From Janthinobacterium lividum PAMC 25724 (GTDB lineage: Bacteria; Pseudomonadota; Gammaproteobacteria; Burkholderiales; Burkholderiaceae_D): a DNA stretch of 64,000 bases. Below, piece by piece: positions 17,751-26,766 of the stretch (within the stretch, counting starts at the first letter, position 1; the number at the start of each line of letters is the position of its first letter). Position numbers and translations under genes: made by a program. The notes below the pieces were generated by a model, which worked only from the letters and a program-made list of their open reading frames with translations, had not been told where the DNA came from and did no database searches. The stretch spans positions 310,001 to 374,000 of the forward strand of contig AHHB01000032.1 of NCBI GenBank assembly GCA_000242815.2, given 5' to 3'.

Positions 17751-19070
17751 TCAACCGGCGACGGCCGCCAGCAAGGCGCGGCCATGCGCCACATAGGCCG
17801 CCATTTCTTGCTCCGGCACCATGCTGCCGCCCGTGCCCCACACCAGATGCGTGGCAGTATCGCCGTGCTGCTGGTATTGCGGCGCGGTCAGCACGGGCTC
17901 GATCCCCGCGAAACCGGCCACGGCGGACGGTTCCAGGCGCAAGCCTTGCGTTTGCGCAAGCGTCGCCAGCAAACGGTACAGCTCGTCATCCGTGACGGTA
18001 GCGTAGCCGTCGATCAAGCGCTGCATGGCCCGCCCAACGAAACCGGACGCGCGTCCCACGGCCAGGCCATCGGCAGCCGTCAGGTTGTCGATGCCGATTT
18101 CCTGCACGCTGATGCCTTCATGCAAGCCCGTGTACACGCCCAGCAGCATGCACGGCGAGTGGGTCGGCTCGACAAACACGCAGTGCACAGCATCGCCAAA
18201 GGCCAGTTTCAAGCCAAAGGCGACGCCGCCGGGACCGCCACCGACGCCGCACGGCAAGTACACGAACAGGGGATGCTGCGCATCGACTATGACGCCGTTT
18301 GCGGCGAACTGGGCTTGCAGGCGCTGGCCCGCCACCGCGTAGCCGAGAAATAAATCGTGCGAGTTCTCATCGTCGACGAAGTGGCAGCTGGAGTCGTTCT
18401 GCGCCTGCCTGCGCCCCGCTGCCACGGCCACGCTGTAGTCGGTCGCGTATTCGACGACGGTGACGCCGTGGCTGCGCAATTGATCCTTTTTCCATTGCCG
18501 CGCGTCAGCCGACATATGCACCGTAGCGCGAAAGCCCAGGCGCGCGCTCATGATGCCGATCGACAAGCCCAAATTGCCCGTCGAGCCGACGGCAATTGCA
18601 TACTGGCCGAAAAACGCCCGCACGGCGTCGCTGGCGAGCAGGCTGTAGTCATCGTCCTCTTGCAATAAACCGGCGTCCAGCGCCAGCATTTCCGCGTGTT
18701 TCAGCACTTCATAGATGCCGCCGCGCGCCTTGATCGAGCCAGAAATAGGCAAATGGCTATCCTGCTTGAGCCATAACTGACCGCTCGGCATGCCCAGCGC
18801 CGCCTGCATGGCGGGCAACGGCACGACGGGCGACTCGATGACGCCGCCGCTGGCCTGCGTTTCCGGGAATGCCTTGGCCAGGTAGGGCGCGAAGCGCGCC
18901 AGGCGCGCGCTGGCGTCAGCCACGTCAGCGGCCGTCAAGCCCACGTCGCACAAGGCCTCGGCCGCCGGCGCGATGCCAGGATTGAACCAGCTCAAGGGCT
19001 GCAAGGCCATCAATGCTGTCACAAGGGGAAACTTTTCGCACAGCGCGGCGATGGCGGGAATAGGCAGCAT
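17751..19070 (-). CDS. dsdA: D-serine ammonia-lyase (D-serine dehydratase)
   Basis: PLP enzyme that deaminates D-serine to pyruvate and ammonia, detoxifying D-serine in the cytoplasm. SGSIKARGG carries the PLP lysine Lys114 (with the conserved preceding HLPIS). The glycine-rich phosphate loop is [11 protein letters not shown] near residue 180 and [10 protein letters not shown] near residue 270. Length 439 aa matches E. coli DsdA (442 aa). ATG at 19070 has GAGG upstream; the open frame extends 13 codons further without a ribosome site. No dsdC or dsdX homologue is adjacent, so its regulation is not evident here. Confidence 0.93.
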   Translation of the reverse strand: MLPIPAIAALCEKFPLVTALMALQPLSWFNPGIAPAAEALCDVGLTAADVADASARLARFAPYLAKAFPETQASGGVIESPVVPLPAMQAALGMPSGQLWLKQDSHLPISGSIKARGGIYEVLKHAEMLALDAGLLQEDDDYSLLASDAVRAFFGQYAIAVGSTGNLGLSIGIMSARLGFRATVHMSADARQWKKDQLRSHGVTVVEYATDYSVAVAAGRRQAQNDSSCHFVDDENSHDLFLGYAVAGQRLQAQFAANGVIVDAQHPLFVYLPCGVGGGPGGVAFGLKLAFGDAVHCVFVEPTHSPCMLLGVYTGLHEGISVQEIGIDNLTAADGLAVGRASGFVGRAMQRLIDGYATVTDDELYRLLATLAQTQGLRLEPSAVAGFAGIEPVLTAPQYQQHGDTATHLVWGTGGSMVPEQEMAAYVAHGRALLAAVAG

Positions 19071-19292
19071 GACAACCTCGTGTAGAAACAAGCCATGATT
19101 AAACCGCATCCGGGTGCCGCTGGCAAACGATGGTTAATCAGACAATGGGGAGCCGGAAGCGCCTGCCAATAGCTAAATTTAATTATTGAATGCACTATCA
19201 ATTAAAGAAAAATTTCCACAAAGTCACAAAAATAAGTTATCTTTAAGGCAAAAATAAGGAGACATTTTTTTCTCTTTTCTACCGAGGTAAAA

Positions 19293-19517
19293 ATGCGTTC
19301 CAAAAATGAGAAAACCAATGCTGCGAATATGGACATCCTCGACTGCGCAAGGCAAGACGATTTGACGGCCCAAAAGGTCGAGGTGGGCGTTATTTTTCAG
19401 GAAATGCTCGATACCGCCACGGCAGCCGCCTATCTGGCCAAGAACAAAGTGCCGATCGCCACGGCGCTGCGGGTGCTGACAGGATCACGGCGCAAAAAGA
19501 ACGCAGGCGAAAATTGA
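19293..19517 (+). CDS. Small hypothetical protein
   Basis: 74-aa soluble protein MRSKNEKTNAANMDILDCARQ with a helical centre (VIFQEMLDTATAAAYLAKNKVPIATALRVL) and a basic tail SRRKKN. GAGG stands five bases before the ATG. The upstream 19160-19290 stretch is strongly AT-rich and looks like a promoter region. I know no family; it may be a small regulator or adaptor. Confidence 0.6.
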   Translation: MRSKNEKTNAANMDILDCARQDDLTAQKVEVGVIFQEMLDTATAAAYLAKNKVPIATALRVLTGSRRKKNAGEN

Positions 19518-19705
19518 TGGCGCTGCGGCGGCTTACTCGGCGCTGGCGCTCGATAATCGACACCGCACGCACGCGCTGCCATTATTCAAGACACGCCGGG
19601 TGGGTTGCCAGGCACGTTGCTGGCAGCGTTGCCGCACTTGAGGCCATGCGCATTTAGTCACGCACATCTGCCCCTGCTTTGTCTTTGCGACGAAACCTGA
19701 GGCGG

Positions 19706-19735
19706 GCGCCTTCCGCAGCGGCGGCAGGAAGGCGC
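19706..19735 (-). terminator. Hairpin after the copper receptor gene
   Basis: GCGCCTTCC (19706-19714) and GGAAGGCGC (19727-19735) form a 9-bp stem with a 12-base loop, sixteen bases past the stop of the OprC-like gene. No T-run follows. Confidence 0.4.
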
Positions 19736-19750
19736 ACGCTGATTACGCCC

Positions 19751-21847
19751 TTAGAACTTCAGTTGCAGCCCAAGATCAATCGACCGGCCCTCGGCCGGCA
19801 AGGCTTGCAGCACGCCGCCGTTCGCCTTCAGACCCGACAGATACACGCCCCCCAGCGGGTCCGCGTAGGCGCGGTTGAACAGATTGCTGACGCCGGCGCT
19901 CAGGCTGGCCATCTTGCCTAGCGCTACGCTGCTGCGCAGATTGACGAGGGCATAGCCGCCCGTCGCGGGCTCAAAGCGACGCGCATCGACCTTGTCCTTG
20001 CGGGCAACCATCTTCGTTTCGATGCGACTGCTCCAGGCGCCCAGCGTATGCTCGACAGCCAGCAAGGCATTGAACGGCATCATGCGGTACAGGTCGCCGC
20101 CATCGCTGCGCTTGCCCCGCGTCCAGGCGGCATTGCCCGAGGCCACGATGCGCCCCCGGCGCGCGCTGCTCGCTAGCGGCAACTGCCACGCCATATTGGC
20201 GCCATACAGCTTGGCATCATGGTTGGCAAAGCGCAGCAAGTTGCCATTCGCACCCATTTTCATATACGGATGAAAAGACGCCAGCACATCGACGTCGATG
20301 TAATTGTCGACCTTGCTGTAATACGGGTTCACGCGCAGGAACCAGCCCTCTTCGCCGCCGCCATGCCAGTCGGCCGTGAAGGCCGCCGTATGGGCCGTTT
20401 CGGCTTTGAGGTCGATATTGCCCACGTAGCCGTTGCCGTCGCCAAACCAGTTGGTCATGGTCATGGCCATGGAGCCGCGGCCCCATGAGTAGCGCTCGTA
20501 CAGGTTAGGCGAGCGCACCTTGCGCGCCAGCGCGAATGCATAGTCGCTGGCCGCGTCCGGCGTGAAGGTGGCTTGCGCCATGGCATCGATGTTCGTATCG
20601 CGCTGGCTGCGGCTGCGCGCATTGAAGGCCTTGGCGGCCATCAGGTCGGGCATGTTCATCATATTGGTGCCATACGCTTGCACCTCGCCCGTGTCCATGC
20701 GCACGGACTCGCCGCGCAAGCCCAACACACTCGTCCAGCGCGCAGCATGGCGCGTTTCCAGTTCAGCAAACAGCACGGTGCGGTCGCGCTTGCCATCGTT
20801 GATGTTCAGGTAGGTGCGCGGCCCCATCATCATCGAACCGGGCACGGCCGGCCAGTAATCGTCGAGGCGAAAGCCATGCCACTCCTGCCCCAGGCGCAAA
20901 TCACCGGCAGCGGTCGGCACGCTAGCCATCAGTGCATAGCCGGTGTTGCGGCCATGCGTCAGCATCGGCATCGTGCCCTTGCGCTCGGCCGAGAAAAAGC
21001 CCATTGCATGTTCGGTCTGCTGCCAATAGGCGCGCGCATCGAACACGCCCCAGGCAAATGTGCCCTGGTAAGCGAGATTGGCGAACTGGCCGTGGTTGTC
21101 CGTCATGTCCATATACTGGTTGGGAAAGCCCTGGTAGGGAATGTGCTGCACGCCGGCGCGCAGGGTCAGCTGCTGGCCCTGACCTTTTGCCGCCAGTACC
21201 ATGGCCTGGTTGATGCTTTCATACATGCTGCCCAGCACCTTGTTGCCGTGCCCATCGTCATAGCTATGGCCGCGTGTATAGGCGCCGCTGTAGCCGACGC
21301 TCAGGCTGTCGCTGGCTGCTGTGGCTTGCACGCTAGTGGCCACGCTATTGTTGACGCTGCGGCCAGACACGGCAAAACTGCCTTGCGTCAAGAGCCCTGC
21401 GCCCGGCTGGGCGAACACGGGCGCGTTCGATTGCACCTCGATACTGCCGGCGATGCTGTCGCCACCGACGCTAACGGGCGTCACGCCAGCGATCAGGCGT
21501 ATGCGCTGCACTTGTTGCGGATCGATGTAGGACAGCGGCGCATTCATGTGATTGGCGCAGGCCGACGTCAGCTCCATGCCATCGATACGGATCTTGATGC
21601 GGTCATCGGCAAAGCCATTCACCATAGGCAAGCCGGACACGCCGCCGCCTGCCGCCACGCTGTAGCCGGGCGTGCTGGAGAGCAGCAGCGCCGTGTCGGC
21701 GACGGGGCGATAGCCTTCCTTGACGCCAGCAACGATGACTTTCATTTCAGGCAAGACGATGGTCTCTGCGTCGCTGCGGGTTTGCGCCACGACGGGCATG
21801 GCGGGCATGGCGATGGCGAGGGAAATCAATAACGGTATATGTTTCAT
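19751..21847 (-). CDS. oprC: TonB-dependent copper receptor, OprC/NosA family
   Basis: 698-aa outer-membrane receptor with signal peptide to about residue 21 (PVVA-Q). In the plug domain, SACANHMNAPLSY contains the CxxxM pair (Cys97, Met101), which in Pseudomonas OprC binds copper. Several Met-rich stretches (SMAMTMTNW, GTNMMNMPDLMA, GSMMMGPRTY, MDMTDNHG) line the protein, as expected for a methionine track. OprC/NosA supplies copper, including for nitrous-oxide reductase in other species. The C-terminus GRSIDLGLQLKF is a typical beta-barrel end. Start at 21847 has a weak ribosome site; the longer open frame is not signal-peptide-like. It follows the DUF2946 gene by 90 bases, likely one operon. 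Confidence 0.88.
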   Translation of the reverse strand: MKHIPLLISLAIAMPAMPVVAQTRSDAETIVLPEMKVIVAGVKEGYRPVADTALLLSSTPGYSVAAGGGVSGLPMVNGFADDRIKIRIDGMELTSACANHMNAPLSYIDPQQVQRIRLIAGVTPVSVGGDSIAGSIEVQSNAPVFAQPGAGLLTQGSFAVSGRSVNNSVATSVQATAASDSLSVGYSGAYTRGHSYDDGHGNKVLGSMYESINQAMVLAAKGQGQQLTLRAGVQHIPYQGFPNQYMDMTDNHGQFANLAYQGTFAWGVFDARAYWQQTEHAMGFFSAERKGTMPMLTHGRNTGYALMASVPTAAGDLRLGQEWHGFRLDDYWPAVPGSMMMGPRTYLNINDGKRDRTVLFAELETRHAARWTSVLGLRGESVRMDTGEVQAYGTNMMNMPDLMAAKAFNARSRSQRDTNIDAMAQATFTPDAASDYAFALARKVRSPNLYERYSWGRGSMAMTMTNWFGDGNGYVGNIDLKAETAHTAAFTADWHGGGEEGWFLRVNPYYSKVDNYIDVDVLASFHPYMKMGANGNLLRFANHDAKLYGANMAWQLPLASSARRGRIVASGNAAWTRGKRSDGGDLYRMMPFNALLAVEHTLGAWSSRIETKMVARKDKVDARRFEPATGGYALVNLRSSVALGKMASLSAGVSNLFNRAYADPLGGVYLSGLKANGGVLQALPAEGRSIDLGLQLKF

Positions 21848-21936
21848 GCTGCTGCTTTCAGATTCTGTAGAGGTGAAGCGAACTGGCGCAAGCGCACGAC
21901 GCACGCGGCGCAAGGCAGTTCAGGAAAAAGGACAGA

Positions 21937-22353
21937 TCAGAAAGCGGCGGGCGGGCCACGCGGCTGGACGGGCGTCCAGGCAAACAGCGGTGTGGCGGAT
22001 TGATAGAATAGCTCGGGCAACAAGCCCGTGATGAGTTCGCCGGAAACGCGCACCAGGGAGCTCGGCGGCATCGACAAGGTGTCGGCATGCATGCTGCAGC
22101 AGGGGCAGTCGGCCATGCGCATCGCCGATTTTTCAGGCGCGGAAGATTCTTGCGTGCCATCGCCCATGGGCATAGGCATGGGCATAGCTTGCAGGCGCAG
22201 GCCGCCCGCCACCGAGCAAATTTCCAGGCTGGGCAAGGCCAGGCCGCTGGCGAGCGTCAGCGCGCGAGACACCGTAGGGGCGAGCGTAGCTAAGAAGATG
22301 GCGATACACGCGATCCACAGGACGATACTAGCTTTGCCTTTGCTGATGAACAT
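21937..22353 (-). CDS. DUF2946 family protein, Met/Cys/His-rich
   Basis: 138-aa protein with an N-terminal signal or membrane helix (SIVLWIACIAIFLATLAPTV). The middle has MPMPMPMGDG and MRMADCPCCSMHADTLSMPP, a Met-rich stretch beside a CPCCSMH site. The C-terminus WTPVQPRGPPA has the conserved DUF2946 ending. The family is usually found near copper receptors and efflux genes, and here it precedes the OprC-like gene, so a copper-binding periplasmic role is a reasonable inference. ATG at 22353 was used. Confidence 0.82.
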   Translation of the reverse strand: MFISKGKASIVLWIACIAIFLATLAPTVSRALTLASGLALPSLEICSVAGGLRLQAMPMPMPMGDGTQESSAPEKSAMRMADCPCCSMHADTLSMPPSSLVRVSGELITGLLPELFYQSATPLFAWTPVQPRGPPAAF

Positions 22354-22628
22354 GGCAACATAGTATCAGGGCAAGCACCGTGAGCCCAGCGCGCAGGTCA
22401 AGCCGCCACGACAAATCCGCCTTCTTCGACAGCTTGATGGCGCGCGGCGCATCGGACGCACGGTATCGACGCGTCAGCGCCACATCGGCGGCGTCGGCAG
22501 CAACAGTTATCGAGGGCAGCTGTTATCACATGAATACGTTTTCATTTTGCAAACGAGGCCGCAAAAAGGCATACTGACGGCCACGGCGCGCAGATATGCC
22601 GCCTAACAAGATACTAAAAGGTCAGTTC

Positions 22629-25600
22629 GTGAACACAATCGACAATAAAAGCGTGCAGACGAAAACATTTCGCTGGAAACGCTGGCAGCGCTGGCAGCGC
22701 TGGGCCTTAGGCGCGGGTTGCGCCCTGGCCGCCTACAGCGCGGCCGGCTTCTGGCTGCTACCCTACGTCATCAAAAACCAGCTGCCCAAATTGGCCGAGA
22801 AAGAACTCGCGCACCGGGCCAGTATCGGCGACGTAGGTTTCAACCCGTTCACCTTGCGCCTGGAAGCGCAGCGGATTACCTTGACGCAAGCGCCCGGCGT
22901 GATTGCCAAGAGCGGCTTGAGCGGCTTGAGCGGATCGAGCGACACGCACGGCACGCCGCTGCTGTCGATCGGCGCGCTGGCCGTCCAGCTGGAATGGAAA
23001 TCCATCGTGCGCCGCGCCTGGAGCCTGGCGGAAATCCGCATTACGGCGCCGCAAGCGCAGCTGACCATCACGCCCGATGGCAAGTTCAACCTGGCCGAAC
23101 TGCTGGCCACCTGGCAACGCCGCCACCCGGACAAGAGCGACGGCGCCATGCCGCGCCTCGTCATCGCCCACTTTGCGCTGGAACAAGGCAAAGTGGACTG
23201 GCAAGACCAGAAAGCCGGCTATGCGGACAACTTCGCGCCGATCAACTTTACGCTCGACAATATCTCCACCCTGCCCGACACCAACGGCAACTACAGCCTC
23301 AGTGCCGACGCGGCGCGTGGCGGCAAGCTGCATTGGCGCGGCACGGCCTCGCTCAGCCCGATCCGTGGCGAAGGCGAACTGATACTGAACGACGCCTCCC
23401 TGCCCGGCTTGGCCGCGTATTTGAAAGCTTATACGCGCGCCAGCGTCGTCAGCGGCAAGCTGTCGGCGCGCCTGCCCTACGCTTTTTCTTATGCCGAAGG
23501 CAAGCTCGAAGCGACTGTCAAAGGCGCTGGCCTGGCTTTGCGCGACCTGGCGTTAGCGCGCGACGGCAAAGGCGCAGCATTCACGTCGCTACATACTTTA
23601 GGCATCGCCGGCGTCAACGCCGACCTGGCACGCCACAGCGTCAGCGTCGATAAAATCAATCTGTACGGCGGCAAGATGGCCGTGCGCCGCGATGCCAAGG
23701 GCCAGATCGACCTGGCAAACCTGATGCTGCCTGACAATCACCGATCGGCAACACCGGCAGCGTCAGCCGGCGCGCCGGCGGCGCCAATCACAGCTGGCAA
23801 GTGGACGGTGGACTTGAAACAGCTGGCACTGGCCAACGTGGACGTGTCCGCCATCGATGAAAGCGTCACGCCGGCGCTGCAACTGAGCGCGAAACAATTG
23901 CAACTGCAGCTGCAATTGGCGATGCAGCAAGGACAGGCGGGAAACAGCATCATTGTCGATGGCGTCAATTTTAGCCTGGCCGACCTGGCCATGCAGCGCG
24001 GCGCGCAAACGCCGTTCAAGCTGGCCCGCTTCGGCTTTACGCAAGGCAAAATCGATGTGGCGGCGCGCACCATCGGGCTGGGCGCGCTGACGGCCAGCGG
24101 CGCGCAAATCGATCTGACGCGCAACGGCCAGGGAGAGTTCGCGATTGCGCAAAAACTGCCCGCATTTACCTCTGCCGCAACTGTCACAAGCAAGGCAGCG
24201 CCAGCCGCGCCGTGGTCCGCCAAGGTAGACCAGGTAGAACTGAGCAAGTTCGGCGCCCGTTTCGATGACGCGGGTACTGGCATCAAGGGCAACTTGCAAG
24301 ATGCCCGCCTGTCTCTGCGCAACGTCAGCAGCGATATGCAGCAGGCGCTGCCGTTCGAGCTTGGCGTGGGCTTGCGCGAAGGCGGCTTGCTCGCAGCCAA
24401 GGGCAAGTTCGTGCCAGGCTCGGGCGCCGTCGATGCGCAACTGCATCTGCAACAGCTGACCTTGCTCCCCCTGCAAGCGCTGCTGGCGCAGCACGTGAAA
24501 CTGACGCTGGCCGGTGGCTCGCTATCGGGCAACGGCCGCCTGACGATGGGCGGCGGCGCAGTAAAAGCGCCCAAGGTCCAGTATGTGGGCGGCGTCGATA
24601 TCGCCGGCCTGGTACTCAATGAAACCGATGGCAAGCGCTTCGCCTCATGGAAAAGCGTGCGCGCCGACAAGCTGACGGCCAGCCTGGGTCCCGATTTTGT
24701 CGATATCCCCGAACTGCGCGTGGTCGAGCCGAACGCCCAGCTGATCATCGAAAACGACCGCAGCCTGAACGCGCAGCGCCTGCTGATCAAGGCCCCGGTC
24801 CCGGCCCCGGCCCCGGTCCCGGCGCCAACATCGACAATGGCGACGGTCCCACTTGCCAGCGCCACGCCGGCCGCCGACGCCGCCTTCCCCGTGCGCGTGC
24901 GCCGCGTGCGCCTGGAAAATGCCAAGCTGGACTTTGCAGACCTGAGCTTGCGGCCCCAGTTCGCGGCCAAGATTTATGCATTGAATGGCTTCGTCACGGG
25001 CCTGTCGACTCAAGCCGATGCACGCAGCCAGATCGAACTCGATGGCCGCATCGACGAATTCGGCATGGCCCGCGTGCGCGGCCAGCTGAACCCGTTCGCG
25101 CCGACCGACAACACGGACTTGAACGTGCTCTTCAAGAACGTCGATATGGTCGCCGCCTCGCCGTACACGGTGAAGTTCGCTGGCTACAAAGTGGCAGAAG
25201 GCAAGATGTCGCTCGATTTGCAATACAAGGTGCGCAATCGCCAGCTCGACGGCAGCAACCAGATCGTGCTCGACAAGCTGACCCTGGGTGAACGCATCGA
25301 CGGCCCGGATGCCCTCAAGCTGCCGCTGACACTGGCGCTGGCCATCCTCAAGGATAGCGACGGGCGTATCGAACTGGGCTTGCCTGTGTCGGGCGATATG
25401 AATGACCCGCAATTTAGCTATGGTGCCTTGGTCTGGAAAGCCGTGGGCAATGTGCTAACGAAAATCGTCACGGCACCGTTGCGCGCGCTGGGCAGCATGC
25501 TAGGCATCAGCGCCGACAAGCTCGATGCCATCGAATTCGATGCAGGCAGCGCCGTACTGCTGCCGCCCGAGCGCGAAAAACTCAAACAGGTGGCGCACGT

Positions 25601-26240
25601 CCTGGCCAAGCGCGAACAGCTCAAGCTCGCCGTGCCGGGCCAGTACAGCGACACCGATGCCAGCGCGCTGCGGGCCCAGGCGGTGCGCCGCAGCGTCATC
25701 ACCAAGGCCGGCATCAAGCTGAAAACGGGTGAAGAAGCGGACGAAGCAGCGGGTCCGCTGGACTTGGGCGAACGCAAGATACGCAGCGCCCTGCGCGAGC
25801 TATACGGCGAGCGCTTCGGCAAGGCTGCGCTGGAGCAGCAAAAGAAGGCGGCGCAGGCCGCTGCCACTGTGGTGGTGGCCGCAGCCGCATCGGCCAGTGC
25901 CACAGTCGGCGCCTCGGCCAGCGCATCAGCGAGCGCATCGAGCACTGCGGCAAAGGCCAACATCGCCGTTCTGCAACGCCTGGGCAAGCTGATCGAGGGT
26001 GAGCCGCAAGTGGCCGATACAGGCGCGTTCTACCACGGCCTGCGCGAGCAACTGGAAGCGAGTCAGCCGCTGCCTGCCGACGCCTTGGCGATACTGGGCG
26101 GGCAGCGCAGCGCGGCGATCTTGGCCGCCTTGCAGCAAGACGGTACGCCGGCAGCCAGGCTGAGCGCAGGCGCGCCGGAAAAAACGCCGGCGGCAACAGG
26201 CAAGCTGGTGCAACTGACGCTGGGCTTGGCGGCACAGTAA
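22629..26240 (+). CDS. DUF748 (AsmA-like) envelope protein
   Basis: About 1203-aa protein. The N-terminal tract (KRWQRWQRWALGAG) precedes a membrane helix at about residues 20-40, followed by a long periplasmic portion of repeated beta-strand segments (PKLAEKELAHRASIGDVGFNPFTLRLEA). The C-terminal half has the DUF748 signatures LPLTLALAILKDSDGRIELGLPVSG and NDPQFSYGALVWKAVGNVL. AsmA/TamB-type proteins form lipid-conducting grooves between membranes. GTG at 22629 is chosen because AAAAGG lies seven bases upstream; ATG at 22596 is in frame but has no ribosome site. Low-complexity PVPAPAPVPAP and an Ala/Ser stretch near residue 1090 are linkers. It is flanked by a hairpin and a tandem repeat downstream. 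Confidence 0.85.
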   Translation: MNTIDNKSVQTKTFRWKRWQRWQRWALGAGCALAAYSAAGFWLLPYVIKNQLPKLAEKELAHRASIGDVGFNPFTLRLEAQRITLTQAPGVIAKSGLSGLSGSSDTHGTPLLSIGALAVQLEWKSIVRRAWSLAEIRITAPQAQLTITPDGKFNLAELLATWQRRHPDKSDGAMPRLVIAHFALEQGKVDWQDQKAGYADNFAPINFTLDNISTLPDTNGNYSLSADAARGGKLHWRGTASLSPIRGEGELILNDASLPGLAAYLKAYTRASVVSGKLSARLPYAFSYAEGKLEATVKGAGLALRDLALARDGKGAAFTSLHTLGIAGVNADLARHSVSVDKINLYGGKMAVRRDAKGQIDLANLMLPDNHRSATPAASAGAPAAPITAGKWTVDLKQLALANVDVSAIDESVTPALQLSAKQLQLQLQLAMQQGQAGNSIIVDGVNFSLADLAMQRGAQTPFKLARFGFTQGKIDVAARTIGLGALTASGAQIDLTRNGQGEFAIAQKLPAFTSAATVTSKAAPAAPWSAKVDQVELSKFGARFDDAGTGIKGNLQDARLSLRNVSSDMQQALPFELGVGLREGGLLAAKGKFVPGSGAVDAQLHLQQLTLLPLQALLAQHVKLTLAGGSLSGNGRLTMGGGAVKAPKVQYVGGVDIAGLVLNETDGKRFASWKSVRADKLTASLGPDFVDIPELRVVEPNAQLIIENDRSLNAQRLLIKAPVPAPAPVPAPTSTMATVPLASATPAADAAFPVRVRRVRLENAKLDFADLSLRPQFAAKIYALNGFVTGLSTQADARSQIELDGRIDEFGMARVRGQLNPFAPTDNTDLNVLFKNVDMVAASPYTVKFAGYKVAEGKMSLDLQYKVRNRQLDGSNQIVLDKLTLGERIDGPDALKLPLTLALAILKDSDGRIELGLPVSGDMNDPQFSYGALVWKAVGNVLTKIVTAPLRALGSMLGISADKLDAIEFDAGSAVLLPPEREKLKQVAHVLAKREQLKLAVPGQYSDTDASALRAQAVRRSVITKAGIKLKTGEEADEAAGPLDLGERKIRSALRELYGERFGKAALEQQKKAAQAAATVVVAAAASASATVGASASASASASSTAAKANIAVLQRLGKLIEGEPQVADTGAFYHGLREQLEASQPLPADALAILGGQRSAAILAALQQDGTPAARLSAGAPEKTPAATGKLVQLTLGLAAQ

Positions 26241-26255
26241 AAAGCCTTAATATGC

Positions 26256-26305
26256 CGCAAGCTAGCGCAACCTGGCGCAACCTACCGCAAGACAGCGCAA
26301 GACAG
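26256..26305. repeat. Five tandem copies of a 10-bp repeat
   Basis: CGCAAgctag, CGCAAcctgg, CGCAAcctac, CGCAAgacag and CGCAAgacag stand head to tail with exact 10-base spacing, sixteen bases past the DUF748 stop. The constant CGCAA core recurs at about one helical turn. Confidence 0.8.
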
Positions 26306-26337
26306 TGTCTGCGCGCCGATAATCTGACACCGTCGCC

Positions 26338-26378
26338 GCAGGCTGGCGCCGGGCTTGACCAGCCCGGCGCCAGCCTGC
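26338..26378. terminator. Large perfect hairpin in the DUF748-MCP gap
   Basis: 18-bp perfect arms (26338-26355 and 26361-26378; core GGCTGGCGCCGGGCT) with loop TGACC. No T-run follows on the plus strand. It lies just downstream of a minus-strand stop at 26383 and about 100 bases after the DUF748 stop, so it could serve as a terminator for either direction. Confidence 0.6.
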
Positions 26379-26382
26379 AAGA

Positions 26383-26565
26383 CTAGCTTTCCACGGCAAA
26401 CGGCACGCCCGTCTGCGGCGGCAAGTCCACTCCCATTGCATTGCCTTTGCTGTGCCCATGCCCGTGCGAACTTTCGCCTCGGCAGTGGGCACGGTGTTTT
26501 GCTGCGCCGGTCGATGACGGGCGCCAGTCGCGAGGTGCTGCGCCGGCAAGCGCTTGGCCCATCAA
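26383..26565 (-). pseudogene. Possible remnant of a gene's C-terminus
   Basis: 60-codon open frame ending HGHGHSKGNAMGVDLPPQTGVPFAVES followed at once by the large hairpin, an arrangement typical of a real gene end. The N-terminal half has no clear ribosome site or family resemblance. I cannot name the parent gene. It may equally be a chance open frame. Confidence 0.25.
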
Positions 26566-26672
26566 AGATGGCTACGCGATGTTGGTTTTTCGTCACAACC
26601 GATACTCCCTGCATCGCGCCCCTCACCCGTCAATGTCGACACACAAAATAAGTAATGCGAATAACAAATTTC

Positions 26673-26699
26673 TCGAATAAATTGAATTTTTGCCGTAAA
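26673..26699 (+). promoter_or_regulatory. Possible FliA (sigma-28) promoter of the chemoreceptor gene
   Basis: TCGA (26673-26676), a 15-base spacer and GCCGTAAA (26692-26699) resemble the sigma-28 pattern TAAA-N15-GCCGATAA, with 6 of 8 matches in the -10 element but a weak -35. Its place about 70 bases before a chemotaxis gene fits. Confidence 0.35.
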
Positions 26700-26766
26700 A
26701 TGAAAATTGATAAGCCTGGAAACCGATTTTCTTGATTTTCAACCTACACGTGGAGCGCCACCCATC

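Larger units (their letters stand above)
26241..26766. other. Intergenic region between DUF748 and chemoreceptor genes
   Basis: 526 bases containing five 10-bp repeats (26256-26305), an 18-bp-arm hairpin (26338-26378), a possible gene remnant on the minus strand (26383-26565) and an AT-rich promoter area (26640-26715). Other short open frames on both strands lack ribosome sites. Confidence 0.5.

Noticed and set aside
20573-21832. 419-codon plus-strand open frame opposite the copper receptor
   Set aside because: Shadow of the OprC-like gene.
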